DNA of 64,000 bases, from positions 73,547 to 137,546 of the forward strand of contig NZ_BMUE01000018.1 in NCBI RefSeq assembly GCF_014650035.1, in the 5' to 3' direction. Below are positions 12,237-21,200 of the stretch, one piece after another; within the stretch, counting starts at the first letter, position 1, and each line of letters opens with the position of its first letter. The notes beneath the pieces are model-generated. The model ran no database searches and was not told where the DNA came from. It worked only from the letters and a program-made list of their open reading frames with translations. The DNA comes from Streptomyces lucensis JCM 4490. GTDB lineage: Bacteria > Actinomycetota > Actinomycetes > Streptomycetales > Streptomycetaceae. The position numbers were made by a program, and so were the translations under genes.

Positions 12237-12693
12237 TGGAACGCCCCCATCCCTGAAGCCACGTGTCGCCGAGTGCGCCAAGCCCTATCAGAATGCCGGT
12301 AAATACGGCCTCCCGTCCGCCGGTTCTCACCCTTCGAACGAGCTGACGACTTGCCCCCGGCATACCCACGAGTGCATGTGCCCCCAGGACCCGCACACTC
12401 ACAGTAACCCCACGATCACCCGCTCAGCCACGGGCGTTTGCGAAACGCCACCATTCGCCACCCCTTCGAATGAACTCACGGTGGCCTTCGCGCGATTCAC
12501 TTGACACAGGACGGACGGAAGTGGGCGGAGTGATGCACGAAGGGGCGCACAGCCTCCCGTGCGCCACCCGATGCGCTTCAACGCGCCGCCTTGGCCTCGC
12601 GGCTGCGCGGGCAGGCGGACCCGTAGCGTTACGTTCCGCTTCCGTCTCGCTCCGTGTCGTAACCACCGGCGCGCAGGACCCGTTGGAGGGGGC
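12237..12693. other. Intergenic region between nsdA and the prim-pol-like gene
   Basis: A divergent 457-base spacer. It has the inverted repeat GGCGTTT-GCG-AAACGCC (12433-12449) and a TTGACA hexamer at 12501-12506 facing the right-hand gene, but no good -10 at the right distance. No RNA gene or conserved small frame is visible. Confidence 0.5.
12433..12449. promoter_or_regulatory. Palindromic site in the nsdA divergent promoter region
   Basis: GGCGTTT (12433-12439) and AAACGCC (12443-12449) form a perfect 7-bp inverted repeat with a three-base centre, about 200 bases upstream of the nsdA start. It has the size of a dimer operator; no binding protein can be named. Confidence 0.4.
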
Positions 12694-13350
12694 ATGGACT
12701 TCACGATCGGCGGCATTCGCGAGATCCGCACCGGCGTACGTCGTCGCGGCCGCGCCTCGGAGTGCACGGCCGTCGCCGAGTTCACCGGGCTGTGGGGCTG
12801 GGACGTGGTGCCGGGCGCGCGGGCCGCGGCGGGCGCCTGTTCCTGCGGACACGCCGACTGCCCGGCGCCGGGTGCCCATCCGCTGGACTTCGCGCCGCAG
12901 GTGCCGGCCGGCGCCACGCTGGACGAGGCGACAAGGACCTGGTCCGAGTTCCCGGGCGCCGCTGTGATGCTGCCGGTCGGCCGGGCGTTCGACGTCATCG
13001 AGGTCTCCGAGGCCGCCGGGCGGCGCGCCCTCGTCCGCCTGGAGCGCATGGGTCTCCCGCTCGGCCCGGTGACCGCGACGCCGGACGGCCGCGCGCACTT
13101 CTTCGTCGCGCCCGGAGCCGCCGCCGGTCTCCCCCGCCTGCTCTACCGCATGGGATGGGACGACCCCCGCGCACTGGACCTGCGCGGCCTGGGCCCGGGC
13201 GCGTTCGTCACCGCGCCGCCCTCCGACCGCGGCGGCCTGGGGCCGGTGCGCTGGCTGCGCCCGCCGGCACTGGACTCGGCGACCCGGCCCCCGGCGGCCC
13301 GGCTGCTGCTGGGCACGCTGGCGTACGTCGCCCACCGGTCACGGGCGTAG
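12694..13350 (+). CDS. Primase-polymerase (prim-pol N-terminal) domain-like protein
   Basis: A 218-residue protein related to the bifunctional DNA primase/polymerase N-terminal family seen in actinobacteria and their plasmids. The zinc-type segment CSCGHADCPAPGAHP is followed by the prim-pol-like core. The acidic Asp-x-Asp metal site normal in the family is replaced by FDVIEVSE, and no helicase domain follows, so catalytic activity is doubtful. It starts with ATG after GGAGGGGGC. The gene sits at the same place next to nsdA in other Streptomyces (from memory), so it is probably a domesticated chromosomal member. Confidence 0.7.
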   Translation: MDFTIGGIREIRTGVRRRGRASECTAVAEFTGLWGWDVVPGARAAAGACSCGHADCPAPGAHPLDFAPQVPAGATLDEATRTWSEFPGAAVMLPVGRAFDVIEVSEAAGRRALVRLERMGLPLGPVTATPDGRAHFFVAPGAAAGLPRLLYRMGWDDPRALDLRGLGPGAFVTAPPSDRGGLGPVRWLRPPALDSATRPPAARLLLGTLAYVAHRSRA

Positions 13351-13439
13351 GCCCGGCCGGGCGGACCTGCCCGCCGGCTCCGATCGACGGCCTGGCCGGC
13401 GGCCCCTCCCGGCAATCCCGTCCGCCGGGAAGGACGAAA

Positions 13440-13470
13440 CTCCCGCCCCGGCTGCGATACGGGGCGGGAG
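13440..13470. terminator. Bidirectional terminator between the prim-pol-like gene and ftsY
   Basis: CTCCCGCCCCG (13440-13450) pairs perfectly with CGGGGCGGGAG (13460-13470) around a 9-base loop, flanked by AAA on the left and CTT on the right. It sits between the ends of two convergent genes. Confidence 0.8.
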
Positions 13471-13506
13471 CTTCCTGGACCGACTGCGCGGATTGCCAGA
13501 TGGTGA

Positions 13507-14712
13507 CTACTCGCCGATCAGCGCGTCCACGAACGCCTCCGGCTCGAAGGGCGCGAGGTCGTCCGCGCCCTCGCCGAGCCCGACCAGCTTGACCGGCACG
13601 CCCAGCTCGCGCTGCACCGCGACGACGATGCCGCCCTTCGCCGTGCCGTCCAGCTTGGTCAGCACGATGCCGGTGATGTCCACGACCTCCGCGAACACCC
13701 GGGCCTGCACCAGACCGTTCTGGCCGGTGGTGGCGTCCAGGACGAGCAGCACCTCGTCCAGCGGCGCGTGCTTCTCGACCACGCGCTTGACCTTGCCCAG
13801 CTCGTCCATCAGGCCGGTCTTGGTGTGCAGGCGGCCGGCCGTGTCGATGAGGACGACGTCGACCCCCATCTCCTTGCCCTCCTTGACCGCGTCGAAGGCC
13901 ACGGAGGCGGGGTCGCCGGCCTCGGGGCCGCGCACGGTGTAGGCGCCGACGCGCTCGCCCCAGGTCTGGAGCTGGTCGGCGGCGGCGGCCCGGAAGGTGT
14001 CGGCGGCGCCGAGGACGACCGTGCGGCCGTCGGCGACCAGTACCCGGGCGAGCTTGCCGGTGGTGGTGGTCTTGCCGGTGCCGTTGACGCCGACGACCAT
14101 CACGATGCCCGGCTTGCGGTCCTCGGGCTCGGTCTTCACCACGCGGTCGACGTCCGTGCCGATCAGCTTGAGCAGCTCCTCGCGCAGGAGGCCGCGCAAC
14201 TCCACGGGGGTGCGGGTGCCGAGCACCTTGACCCGCTCGCGCAGCCGCTCGACCAGCTCCTGGGTGGGCTGCACGCCGACGTCGGCGGTGAGCAGCGTGT
14301 CCTCGATCTCCTCCCAGGTGTCCTCGTCGAGATGCTCGCGGGACAGCAGCGTGAGCAGGCCTTTGCCGAGGGCGTTCTGCGATCGGGACAGGCGGGCGCG
14401 CAGGCGGACCAGCCGCCCGGCGGTGGGCTCCGGGATCTCGATCTCGATCTCGGGAGCCTCGACGACAGGGGGCTCCTCGACGGCGACCGGGGGGCCGCCC
14501 GGGAGATCCACCTCCTCGATGGTCCGGCGCGGTTCGTCGCGCGGCGTCTCGGCCTCGTCGCCGACGTGCGGCTCGGCCGGGGGCGCGGTGATGTCGGGCG
14601 CTGCGGGGGGCGGCGGGGGCAGCGGCTTCCGGCGCCGGCTGCCGACGATGAGCCCGCCGAGCGCGCCGAGCACGACCACGGCGATGACTACAGCAAGGAT
14701 GACGATGTCCAT
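13507..14712 (-). CDS. ftsY: Signal recognition particle receptor FtsY
   Basis: A 401-residue membrane-associated GTPase, partner of Ffh in co-translational targeting. The N-terminus MDIVILAVVIAVVVLGALGG is one membrane helix, as in actinobacterial FtsY, followed by a Pro/Glu-rich acidic linker and the NG domain. GTPase motifs are GVNGTGKTTTTGKLA, DTAGRLHTK and TKLDGTAKGG. I chose the ATG at 14712 rather than the one at 14733, because GGACGCGTT precedes the former and nothing useful the latter. It converges with the prim-pol-like gene. Confidence 0.95.
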   Translation of the reverse strand: MDIVILAVVIAVVVLGALGGLIVGSRRRKPLPPPPPAAPDITAPPAEPHVGDEAETPRDEPRRTIEEVDLPGGPPVAVEEPPVVEAPEIEIEIPEPTAGRLVRLRARLSRSQNALGKGLLTLLSREHLDEDTWEEIEDTLLTADVGVQPTQELVERLRERVKVLGTRTPVELRGLLREELLKLIGTDVDRVVKTEPEDRKPGIVMVVGVNGTGKTTTTGKLARVLVADGRTVVLGAADTFRAAAADQLQTWGERVGAYTVRGPEAGDPASVAFDAVKEGKEMGVDVVLIDTAGRLHTKTGLMDELGKVKRVVEKHAPLDEVLLVLDATTGQNGLVQARVFAEVVDITGIVLTKLDGTAKGGIVVAVQRELGVPVKLVGLGEGADDLAPFEPEAFVDALIGE

Positions 14713-14901
14713 AACGCGTCCAGTATCGGCCATGGGTCACGCCGGGGACCCGTTTTGCGGGCGTGGGCGGAAGTTGTACCTTCCACCAAGAGACAAACTC
14801 GGCATTAGGCATGGAGTCGGATCAAGTACGATGGTGGGAACTCCGTCCACGCGCGTAGAGTCCCCACGTCCCCCGTCCCCCACGTCTGGCATCCCTTCTT
14901 C

Positions 14902-16362
14902 ATGAGTACAACCGTCGAGACCGAGGGCGCTCTCGAGACCCGAGGCATCGAGCAGGTCCCCGACCACGAGCGCACAGCGAAGACCCGTGAGCTGTTCCCC
15001 ACCTGGGTCGGTGCGAACATCAGCGTGCTGCTGCTGACGATGGGCGCGAGCCTCGTCGTGGCGTACCACCTGGACATCTGGCAGGCGCTGATCGTCGCGG
15101 TGTCCGCGCCGATCGTGTCGTACGGCCTGGTCGGGCTGATCGGCATCGCCGGCAAGCGGGGCGGCGCGCCCGGCATGGCGCTGTCGCGCGCGGTCTTCGG
15201 GCAGCGCGGCAACCTGCTGCCCGGTTCGCTGATCTGGGTCGCCCGCTGGGGCTGGGAGACGATCAACGCGGTGACCGGCGCCTACGCGGTGCTCACCGTC
15301 CTGGACATCGTCTTCGGCATCAGGGCGAACAGCGTGCTGGACATGGTGACGCTGCTGGCGTTCGTCGTGGCGACCTTCGCGATCTCCGGGCTCGGCATCA
15401 ACGCCGTGCAGAGGTGCAACAAGTACGCGGCCTACGTCTTCGGCGTCTTCTCGGTGCTGGTCCTCGCCTACCTGGTGGCGAGCACCGACTGGTCCGAGGT
15501 GCTGGACCACGGCGCCGGCTCCACCGCCTCGGTGATCACCGGCATCGGCATGATCGCGGCCGGCGGCGTCAGCTGGATCCCGTCCGCGCCGGACTTCACC
15601 CGCTACCTGCCGCGCACGGCTTCCTCGAAGGCGGTCGTGGGCACGGCGGTGGGCGGCGCCGGTGTCGTCGTCCTGCCGATGGTGCTGATGGGCGCGGTGA
15701 TGGCGGTCTCCACGCCGGACCTGGCCTCGGCGACGGACCCGGTGTCCTTCCTCGGTGAGATCCTGCCGACCTGGATCGCGGTGCCGTACCTGTTCGTCGC
15801 GCTGATCGGCATGCTGCTGATCAACTCGATGTCGATGTACTCGGCGGGCTTCACCGCGCAGACCCTCGGTTTCAAGGTGCCCCGGCACTGGGCGGTGTCG
15901 GTCAACGCCGTGATCTCGCTGGTCTTCGGCGGGGTGCTGATGCTGGTGGCGACGAGCTTCATGGGCTCCTTCATCGCCTTCCTGTCGCTGCTGGCGGTGG
16001 CCTTCTCCGCCTGGGTCGGCGTCTTCGGCGCGGACATGCTGCGCCGCACCGAGTACGACGGCCGGGCCATGGCCGACACGACCCGCACCAGCGCCTACTG
16101 GTACCGGGGCGGCTTCTCCCCCGCGGCCGTGGCCGCCTGGGCGGCCGGCCTGCTCTCCGGCCTGATGCTCACCACCTCGGACTGGTTCACCGGTCCGCTC
16201 GCGAGGAACAACGTCATCGGCGAGTACGGCCTCGGCTGGGTCGCGACGATCGCGGTCTCGGGTGTGCTGTACCTGGTGCTGCCGAAGCCGGCCGTGGCGC
16301 GGCCGGCGGCCGGGCGGCCCGCCGGGGAGCCGGCCGGGGAGCGCGAGACCCTGGCCGTCTGA
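14902..16362 (+). CDS. NCS1-family permease (purine/cytosine permease type)
   Basis: A 486-residue membrane transporter with about twelve hydrophobic helices, starting with the family hallmark ELFPTWVGANIS followed by a first helix. It resembles the cytosine/purine/allantoin permease (CodB-like) branch; typical motifs include WVARWGWETINAVTG and SWIPSAPDFTRYLPR. The substrate is probably a nucleobase or related ring compound. No catabolic genes for such a compound lie next to it. The ATG start has no strong Shine-Dalgarno. A hairpin terminator follows within 40 bases. Confidence 0.87.
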   Translation: MSTTVETEGALETRGIEQVPDHERTAKTRELFPTWVGANISVLLLTMGASLVVAYHLDIWQALIVAVSAPIVSYGLVGLIGIAGKRGGAPGMALSRAVFGQRGNLLPGSLIWVARWGWETINAVTGAYAVLTVLDIVFGIRANSVLDMVTLLAFVVATFAISGLGINAVQRCNKYAAYVFGVFSVLVLAYLVASTDWSEVLDHGAGSTASVITGIGMIAAGGVSWIPSAPDFTRYLPRTASSKAVVGTAVGGAGVVVLPMVLMGAVMAVSTPDLASATDPVSFLGEILPTWIAVPYLFVALIGMLLINSMSMYSAGFTAQTLGFKVPRHWAVSVNAVISLVFGGVLMLVATSFMGSFIAFLSLLAVAFSAWVGVFGADMLRRTEYDGRAMADTTRTSAYWYRGGFSPAAVAAWAAGLLSGLMLTTSDWFTGPLARNNVIGEYGLGWVATIAVSGVLYLVLPKPAVARPAAGRPAGEPAGERETLAV

Positions 16363-16399
16363 GCGCGGAACCCCGGCCGTCCGGCACGTCCCGGCCGAC

Positions 16400-16435
16400 G
16401 TCCCCCTCCACCGAGCCGTACGGAGGGGGACTTTC
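16400..16435 (+). terminator. Terminator after the NCS1 permease gene
   Basis: GTCCCCCTCC (16400-16409) pairs with GGAGGGGGAC (16422-16431) over a 12-base loop and is followed by TTTCC. Confidence 0.75.
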
Positions 16436-16477
16436 CGTGCGGTCGGCGGCCGGGGACTTTCCGTGCGGTCGGCGGCC
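16426..16477. repeat. 26-bp perfect tandem duplication
   Basis: Two adjacent identical 26-base units (16426-16451 and 16452-16477), each starting GGGGACTTTCCGTGCGG. The first overlaps the right arm of the terminator hairpin, so the duplication copied half of the terminator and its TTT tail. Confidence 0.9.
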
Positions 16478-16626
16478 GGCTGGAGGAGCGGGCTCCGTCC
16501 CGCGGACAGCGCCGCGGGTGAACGCACCGCCGCCCCCGGTCCGGGCAGTGGCCGGGCCGGGGGCGACGGAGGGTACGAGGAGAGGGGCAGCGGGGACTTG
16601 GCCCGACTCCTCGGGACTGCGGGGCC

Positions 16627-18045
16627 TCAGCCCATCTCCTCCAGCGACTTGCCCTTCGTCTCCTTGACGAACTTCAGGACGAACGGGATGGAGAGCGCGG
16701 CGAAGACCGTGTAGATCACATAGGTGCCGGAGAGGTTCCAGTCGGCCAGCGACGGGAAGCTCGCGGTGATGGCCCAGTTGGCGATCCACTGCGCGGCGGC
16801 GGCGACGCCCAGGGCGGCGGCGCGGATCTTGTTCGGGAACATCTCGCCGAGCATGACCCAGACGACCACACCCCAGGACAGGGCGAAGAAGAGCACGAAG
16901 ACGTGGGCGGCGATCAGGGCGACCCAGCCCTGGGTCGCGGGCAGCTTGCCGTCGACCAGGTGGAAGGAGAACGCCCAGGCCTCCAGCGCGAGGCCGACGG
17001 CCATGCCGACGGAACCGATGAGGGCGAGCGGCTTGCGGCCGACACGGTCCACGAAGATCATCGCGATCACGGTGCCGACGATGTTGATGATCGACGTCGT
17101 GAAGGAGTAGAAGAACGAGTGCGCCGGGTCGACGCCGACCGACTGCCACAGCGTCGAGGAGTAGTAGAACGCGACGTTGATGCCGACGAACTGCTGGAAG
17201 ACCGACAGGCCGATGCCGACCCAGACGATCGGCTTGAAGAAGAAGCCGCCGCCGAGCAGGTCCTTGAAGCTGGACTTGTCCTCGCTCTTCATGGCGTTCT
17301 CGATCTCGGCGACCCGGGCGTCGAGGTCGACGCCCTTGCCCTCGACCTCGGCGAGGATCTCGCGGGCGCGGTCACGCTTGCCGACGGAGAGCAGGAAGCG
17401 CGGGGACTCGGGGATCGCGAAGGAGAGCATGCCGTAGAGGACGGCCGGGACGACCATCACGCCGAGCATGACCTGCCAGGCCTCCAGGCCCATCAGGGTG
17501 CCGCGCTGGTCGCCGCCGGCGGCGTTCAGCAGGCCCCAGTTGACCAGCTGTGAGATGGCGATGCCGACGACGATCGCGGCCTGCTGGAAGGAGCCGAGGC
17601 GGCCGCGGTAGGCGGGCGGGGCGACCTCGGCGATGTAGGCGGGGCCGATGACGGAGGCCATGCCGATGGCGAAGCCGCCGACGATGCGCCACAGGGCGAG
17701 GTCCCACAGCGCGAAGGGCAGCGCGGAGCCGACGGCGCTGATCGTGAACAGCACGGCGGCGATCTGCATGCAGCGGATGCGGCCGATCCGGTCGGCTATG
17801 CGGCCGGCGGTGGCGGCACCCACGGCACAGCCGATCAGCGCGATGGCGATGACCTGGGCCAGGGCGGCGGAGCCGATGTCGTAGCGGTCCCGGATGGCCT
17901 CGACGGCGCCGTTGATGACGGAGCTGTCGTACCCGAAGAGGAAGCCGCCCATGGCGGCCGCCGCCGCGATGAAGATGACGTGCCCGAGATGTTCGGGAGG
18001 TGCCGTCCTCACTCCTGACTGAGGTGTCTGCGCTGTGCTGGTCAC
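16627..18045 (-). CDS. glcP: Glucose permease GlcP (MFS sugar porter)
   Basis: A 472-residue, 12-helix sugar/H+ symporter. Family signatures are GYDSSVINGAV in helix 1, RIADRIGR in loop 2-3, PESPRFLL before the central loop, QQFVGINVAFYYSS in helix 7 and a second DRVGRK. S. coelicolor GlcP, encoded at the matching place beside smc, is the main glucose uptake system there. The start is the GTG at 18045 with GAGGAGA seven bases upstream; the in-frame upstream start at 18069 lies before that ribosome binding site. The promoter and an operator lie about 100 bases upstream. Confidence 0.9.
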   Translation of the reverse strand: MTSTAQTPQSGVRTAPPEHLGHVIFIAAAAAMGGFLFGYDSSVINGAVEAIRDRYDIGSAALAQVIAIALIGCAVGAATAGRIADRIGRIRCMQIAAVLFTISAVGSALPFALWDLALWRIVGGFAIGMASVIGPAYIAEVAPPAYRGRLGSFQQAAIVVGIAISQLVNWGLLNAAGGDQRGTLMGLEAWQVMLGVMVVPAVLYGMLSFAIPESPRFLLSVGKRDRAREILAEVEGKGVDLDARVAEIENAMKSEDKSSFKDLLGGGFFFKPIVWVGIGLSVFQQFVGINVAFYYSSTLWQSVGVDPAHSFFYSFTTSIINIVGTVIAMIFVDRVGRKPLALIGSVGMAVGLALEAWAFSFHLVDGKLPATQGWVALIAAHVFVLFFALSWGVVVWVMLGEMFPNKIRAAALGVAAAAQWIANWAITASFPSLADWNLSGTYVIYTVFAALSIPFVLKFVKETKGKSLEEMG

Positions 18046-18143
18046 GTGTATCTCCTCGGGCCACGGCAACGCTGCCGGTGGGGGTCAGCCCTACAGGTAT
18101 CCCGTGGGGGGTCCTTCACTCCCACTTAAACCTGAAGGTAAAA

Positions 18144-18153
18144 GCAACGTTGC
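18144..18153 (-). promoter_or_regulatory. LacI/GalR-type operator at the glcP transcription start
   Basis: GCAACGTTGC, a perfect palindrome with the central CG typical of LacI/GalR-family sites, placed a few bases downstream of the predicted -10. Binding there would block glcP transcription. The regulator is not encoded nearby. Confidence 0.6.
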
Positions 18154-18155
18154 AG

Positions 18156-18183
18156 AGACTATGCCTTCAAGTTTCGAAGTCAA
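18156..18183 (-). promoter_or_regulatory. Predicted glcP promoter
   Basis: On the glcP strand, TTGACT (18183-18178) and TAGTCT (18161-18156) are separated by 16 bases, a good match to the vegetative (HrdB) consensus. The predicted start falls on the LacI-type operator, leaving a leader of about 100 bases. Confidence 0.65.
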
Positions 18184-18221
18184 TAGGTGAACGGCTATGA
18201 GTTTCGAGACAGCGTGAGACT

Positions 18222-18248
18222 CTCTACGTTCAAGAAGTGAACATAGAG
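18222..18248. terminator. Imperfect palindrome: smc terminator or glcP upstream site
   Basis: CTCTACGTTCA (18222-18232) pairs with TGAACATAGAG (18238-18248) with one G-T wobble and a five-base loop. It lies just past the smc stop codon, so it can end smc transcription. It is also about 40 bases upstream of the glcP -35, so an operator role is possible. Confidence 0.5.
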
Positions 18249-18270
18249 TCAGTTGATCTTGAGGCGTGGT

Positions 18271-21200
18271 CTAGCGCAGGCGCTGGGAAATGACCTTGGA
18301 CACGCCGTCACCCTGCATCGACACGCCGTAGAGCGCGTCGGCGACCTCCATCGTGCGCTTCTGGTGCGTGATCACGATCAGCTGCGAGGCCTCCTGCAGC
18401 TCCTGCATGATGCGGATCAGCCGCTGGAGGTTGGTGTCGTCCAGGGCCGCCTCGACCTCGTCCATGACGTAGAACGGGCTCGGCCGGGCCTTGAAGATCG
18501 ACACCAGCAGGGCGACCGCGGTCAGGGACCGTTCGCCACCGGAGAGCAGGGACAGCCGCTTGACCTTCTTGCCCGGCGGCCGGGCCTCCACGTCCACGCC
18601 CGTGGTGAGCATGTTGTCGGGGTCGGTCAGCACCAGACGGCCCTCGCCGCCCGGGAAGAGGCGGCCGAAGACACCCTCGAACTCGCGGGCGGTGTCCCGG
18701 TAGGCCTCGGTGAAGACCTGCTCGACGCGCTCGTCGACCTCCTTCACCACCTGGAGCAGGTCGGCGCGGGTCTTCTTCAGGTCCTCCAGTTGCTCGCTCA
18801 GGAACTTGTGCCGCTCCTCCAGCGCCGCGAACTCCTCCAGGGCCAGCGGGTTGACCTTGCCCAGCTGCTGGTACGCGCGCTCGGCGGCCTTGAGGCGCTT
18901 CTCCTGTTCGGCCCGCACGAAGGGGCGCGGCCGGTTGCGCGGGTGCTCCGGGTCCTCCGGCAGCTGCTCGCCGTCGGCGGGGAGCGAGGGCGGCACGGGC
19001 TGCCGCGGCCCGTACTCGGCCACGAGCCCGGCCGGCTCGACGCCCAGCTCCTCCAGCGCCCTGGTCTCCAGCTGCTCGATCCGCAGCCTCTTCTCGGCCC
19101 CGAGCACCTCGCCGCGGTGCACCGAGTCCGTCAGCTTGTCGAGTTCGGCCTTCAGGTCGCGTCCCGCCGCGCGTGCGGCGGTCAGCTCCTGCTCGCGCCG
19201 TGCCTTGGCGGCCTCGGCGGCGGCGCGCTCCCGCTCGGCGCGGGTGACGGACACCTCGACGTGCGCGAGCAGCTGGCGGGCGCCGGAGGCGACGGCTTCC
19301 GCCACGGCCGCCTCGTGCCGCAGCCGGGCCCGGCGCTGCTCGGCACGCGCGCGTGCCTCGCGCTCGGCGCGGGCGGCACGGTCGAGCGAGTCGGCCCGCC
19401 CCGCCAGCCCCTTGACCCGTTCCTCGTGCGTACGGACCTGGAGCCGGGCCTCCATCTCGGTCTGCCGGGCGTTGGCGCCGTCGGCGGCCAGCCGGTCGCG
19501 CACGGAGGTGTCCGGCTCCTCCTCGGCCGGCGCCTCCTCGGCCACGGCAAGCCGTTCGGCCAGCTCCTCGGCCTCCTGTACGGCCTTCTCCAGCGCCTCC
19601 TGCGCCCGCGCGGCGGCCGCCGCGGACCGTTCCGCCTCACCGGCGGCGCCGCGCGCCTGGCCGGCGAGCCGGCCGAGCTGCTGGGCCACGGCACTCTTCT
19701 CCCGGTCGGCGGCCCGGCGCCGCTCCCCCAGTTCCTCCACGAGGCCGGCCGACCGGGTACGCCGCTCGGCCGCCACCCGCTGCTCCTCGGCGAGCCCAGT
19801 GCAGCGTACGGCCAGTTCGGCCAGTTCGGCGGCGGCCTCGTCCACGGAGGCCTGCACCTCCAGGAGGCTGGGGGCCCCGGCCGACCCGCCGTGCGCGAAG
19901 TGGGACCCGAGGAGATCGCCCTCGGCGGTCACCGCGATCAGCTCCGGGTGGTCGCGGACCAGGTCCTCGGCGTCCTCCAGCGTTCCGACGACCACGAATC
20001 CGCGCAGCAGTCGCCTTACGGCGGGCATGAGCTCGGCGGGGCCCTCCACGAGGCGCTCCGCGGGGAGGGCGGTGGCGGAACGTTCGGCGGCCGCGGGCGC
20101 GTCGTGGCCGGGCGCGCAGTTCCCCGCGCCCCTGGGAAGCGAGCCGTCGGCTGCCTCCGGGGCCGGTGCCTGATGTACGGCGGCCGCCGGTGCGTCGTGG
20201 CCGGGCGCGCAGTTCCCCGCGCCCCTGGGAAGCGTGCCGTCCTGTGTGTCGGCCGGGGCCGGTGCCTGATGTACGGCGGCCGCCGGTGCGTCGTGGCCGG
20301 GCGCGCAGTTCCCCGCGCCCCCGGGAAGTGTGTCGGCCGGGGGTGTGGCCAGCAGGAGGGACGCGCGGCCGGCGTCCTGTTTGCGCAGGAGTCTGATCGC
20401 CTCGGCCGCGGATGCCGGTGTCGCCACGGCGATCGCGTCCGCGGCCGCGCCGAAGGCGGCGGCGATCGCCGCCTCGTGGCCCGGGGCGACGGTCAGCAGT
20501 TCGGCGGCCGGGCCGAGGACTCCGGTGAGGCGGTCCTGGGCGCCGAGCAGTACGCCGGTGCCGTCCTTGCGCCGCAGGCCCAGCGCCAGCGCCTCGTGGC
20601 GGGCCCGGGTCGCGGCACGCGCGCGTTCGGCCGCGGTGAGCGCCTCGCGGGCCGCGCCGAGCGCGGCCTCGGCCTCGGCGAGCTGCCGCTTGGCCGCCTC
20701 GTGCCGCTCGGCCAGGTCGGCGTCGTCGGCGTCGAGGCCGTCCACCTCGGCCTTCAGTGCCTCGTACTCCTCCTGGGCGCGGACCGCGCGCTCCTGGGCC
20801 TCGTCCCGTGCCGTGGCCAGCCGGTCGATCTCGGCCTGCGCGGAGGCGGCGCGCGAGCGTGCCGCGTTGACCTGTCCGGACAGGCGGGCCAGGCCCTCAC
20901 GGCGGTCTGCGATGGCGCGGGCCACGTCCTTCAGCCGGCGTTCCTCGACGGCCAGTTCGCGCTCCAGTTCGGCGCGGTGGGCCACCGTGTCGTCCAGGGC
21001 GTGCTGGGCCGCGTCCAGGGCCGCCTCCAGCTCGGCCTCCTGCTCACGGACACGGGCGGCCTCGCGCTCCAGGTCCTCGGGGTCCCGGCCGCGCCGCTCC
21101 TCGGCGGGCGCGGAGGTCGCGCTCTTGACCCGGGCGTCGGCCAGCGAGACGGTGCCGCGCACGCGCTCGGCCAGCTGGGACAGCTCGTACCAGGTCTGCT

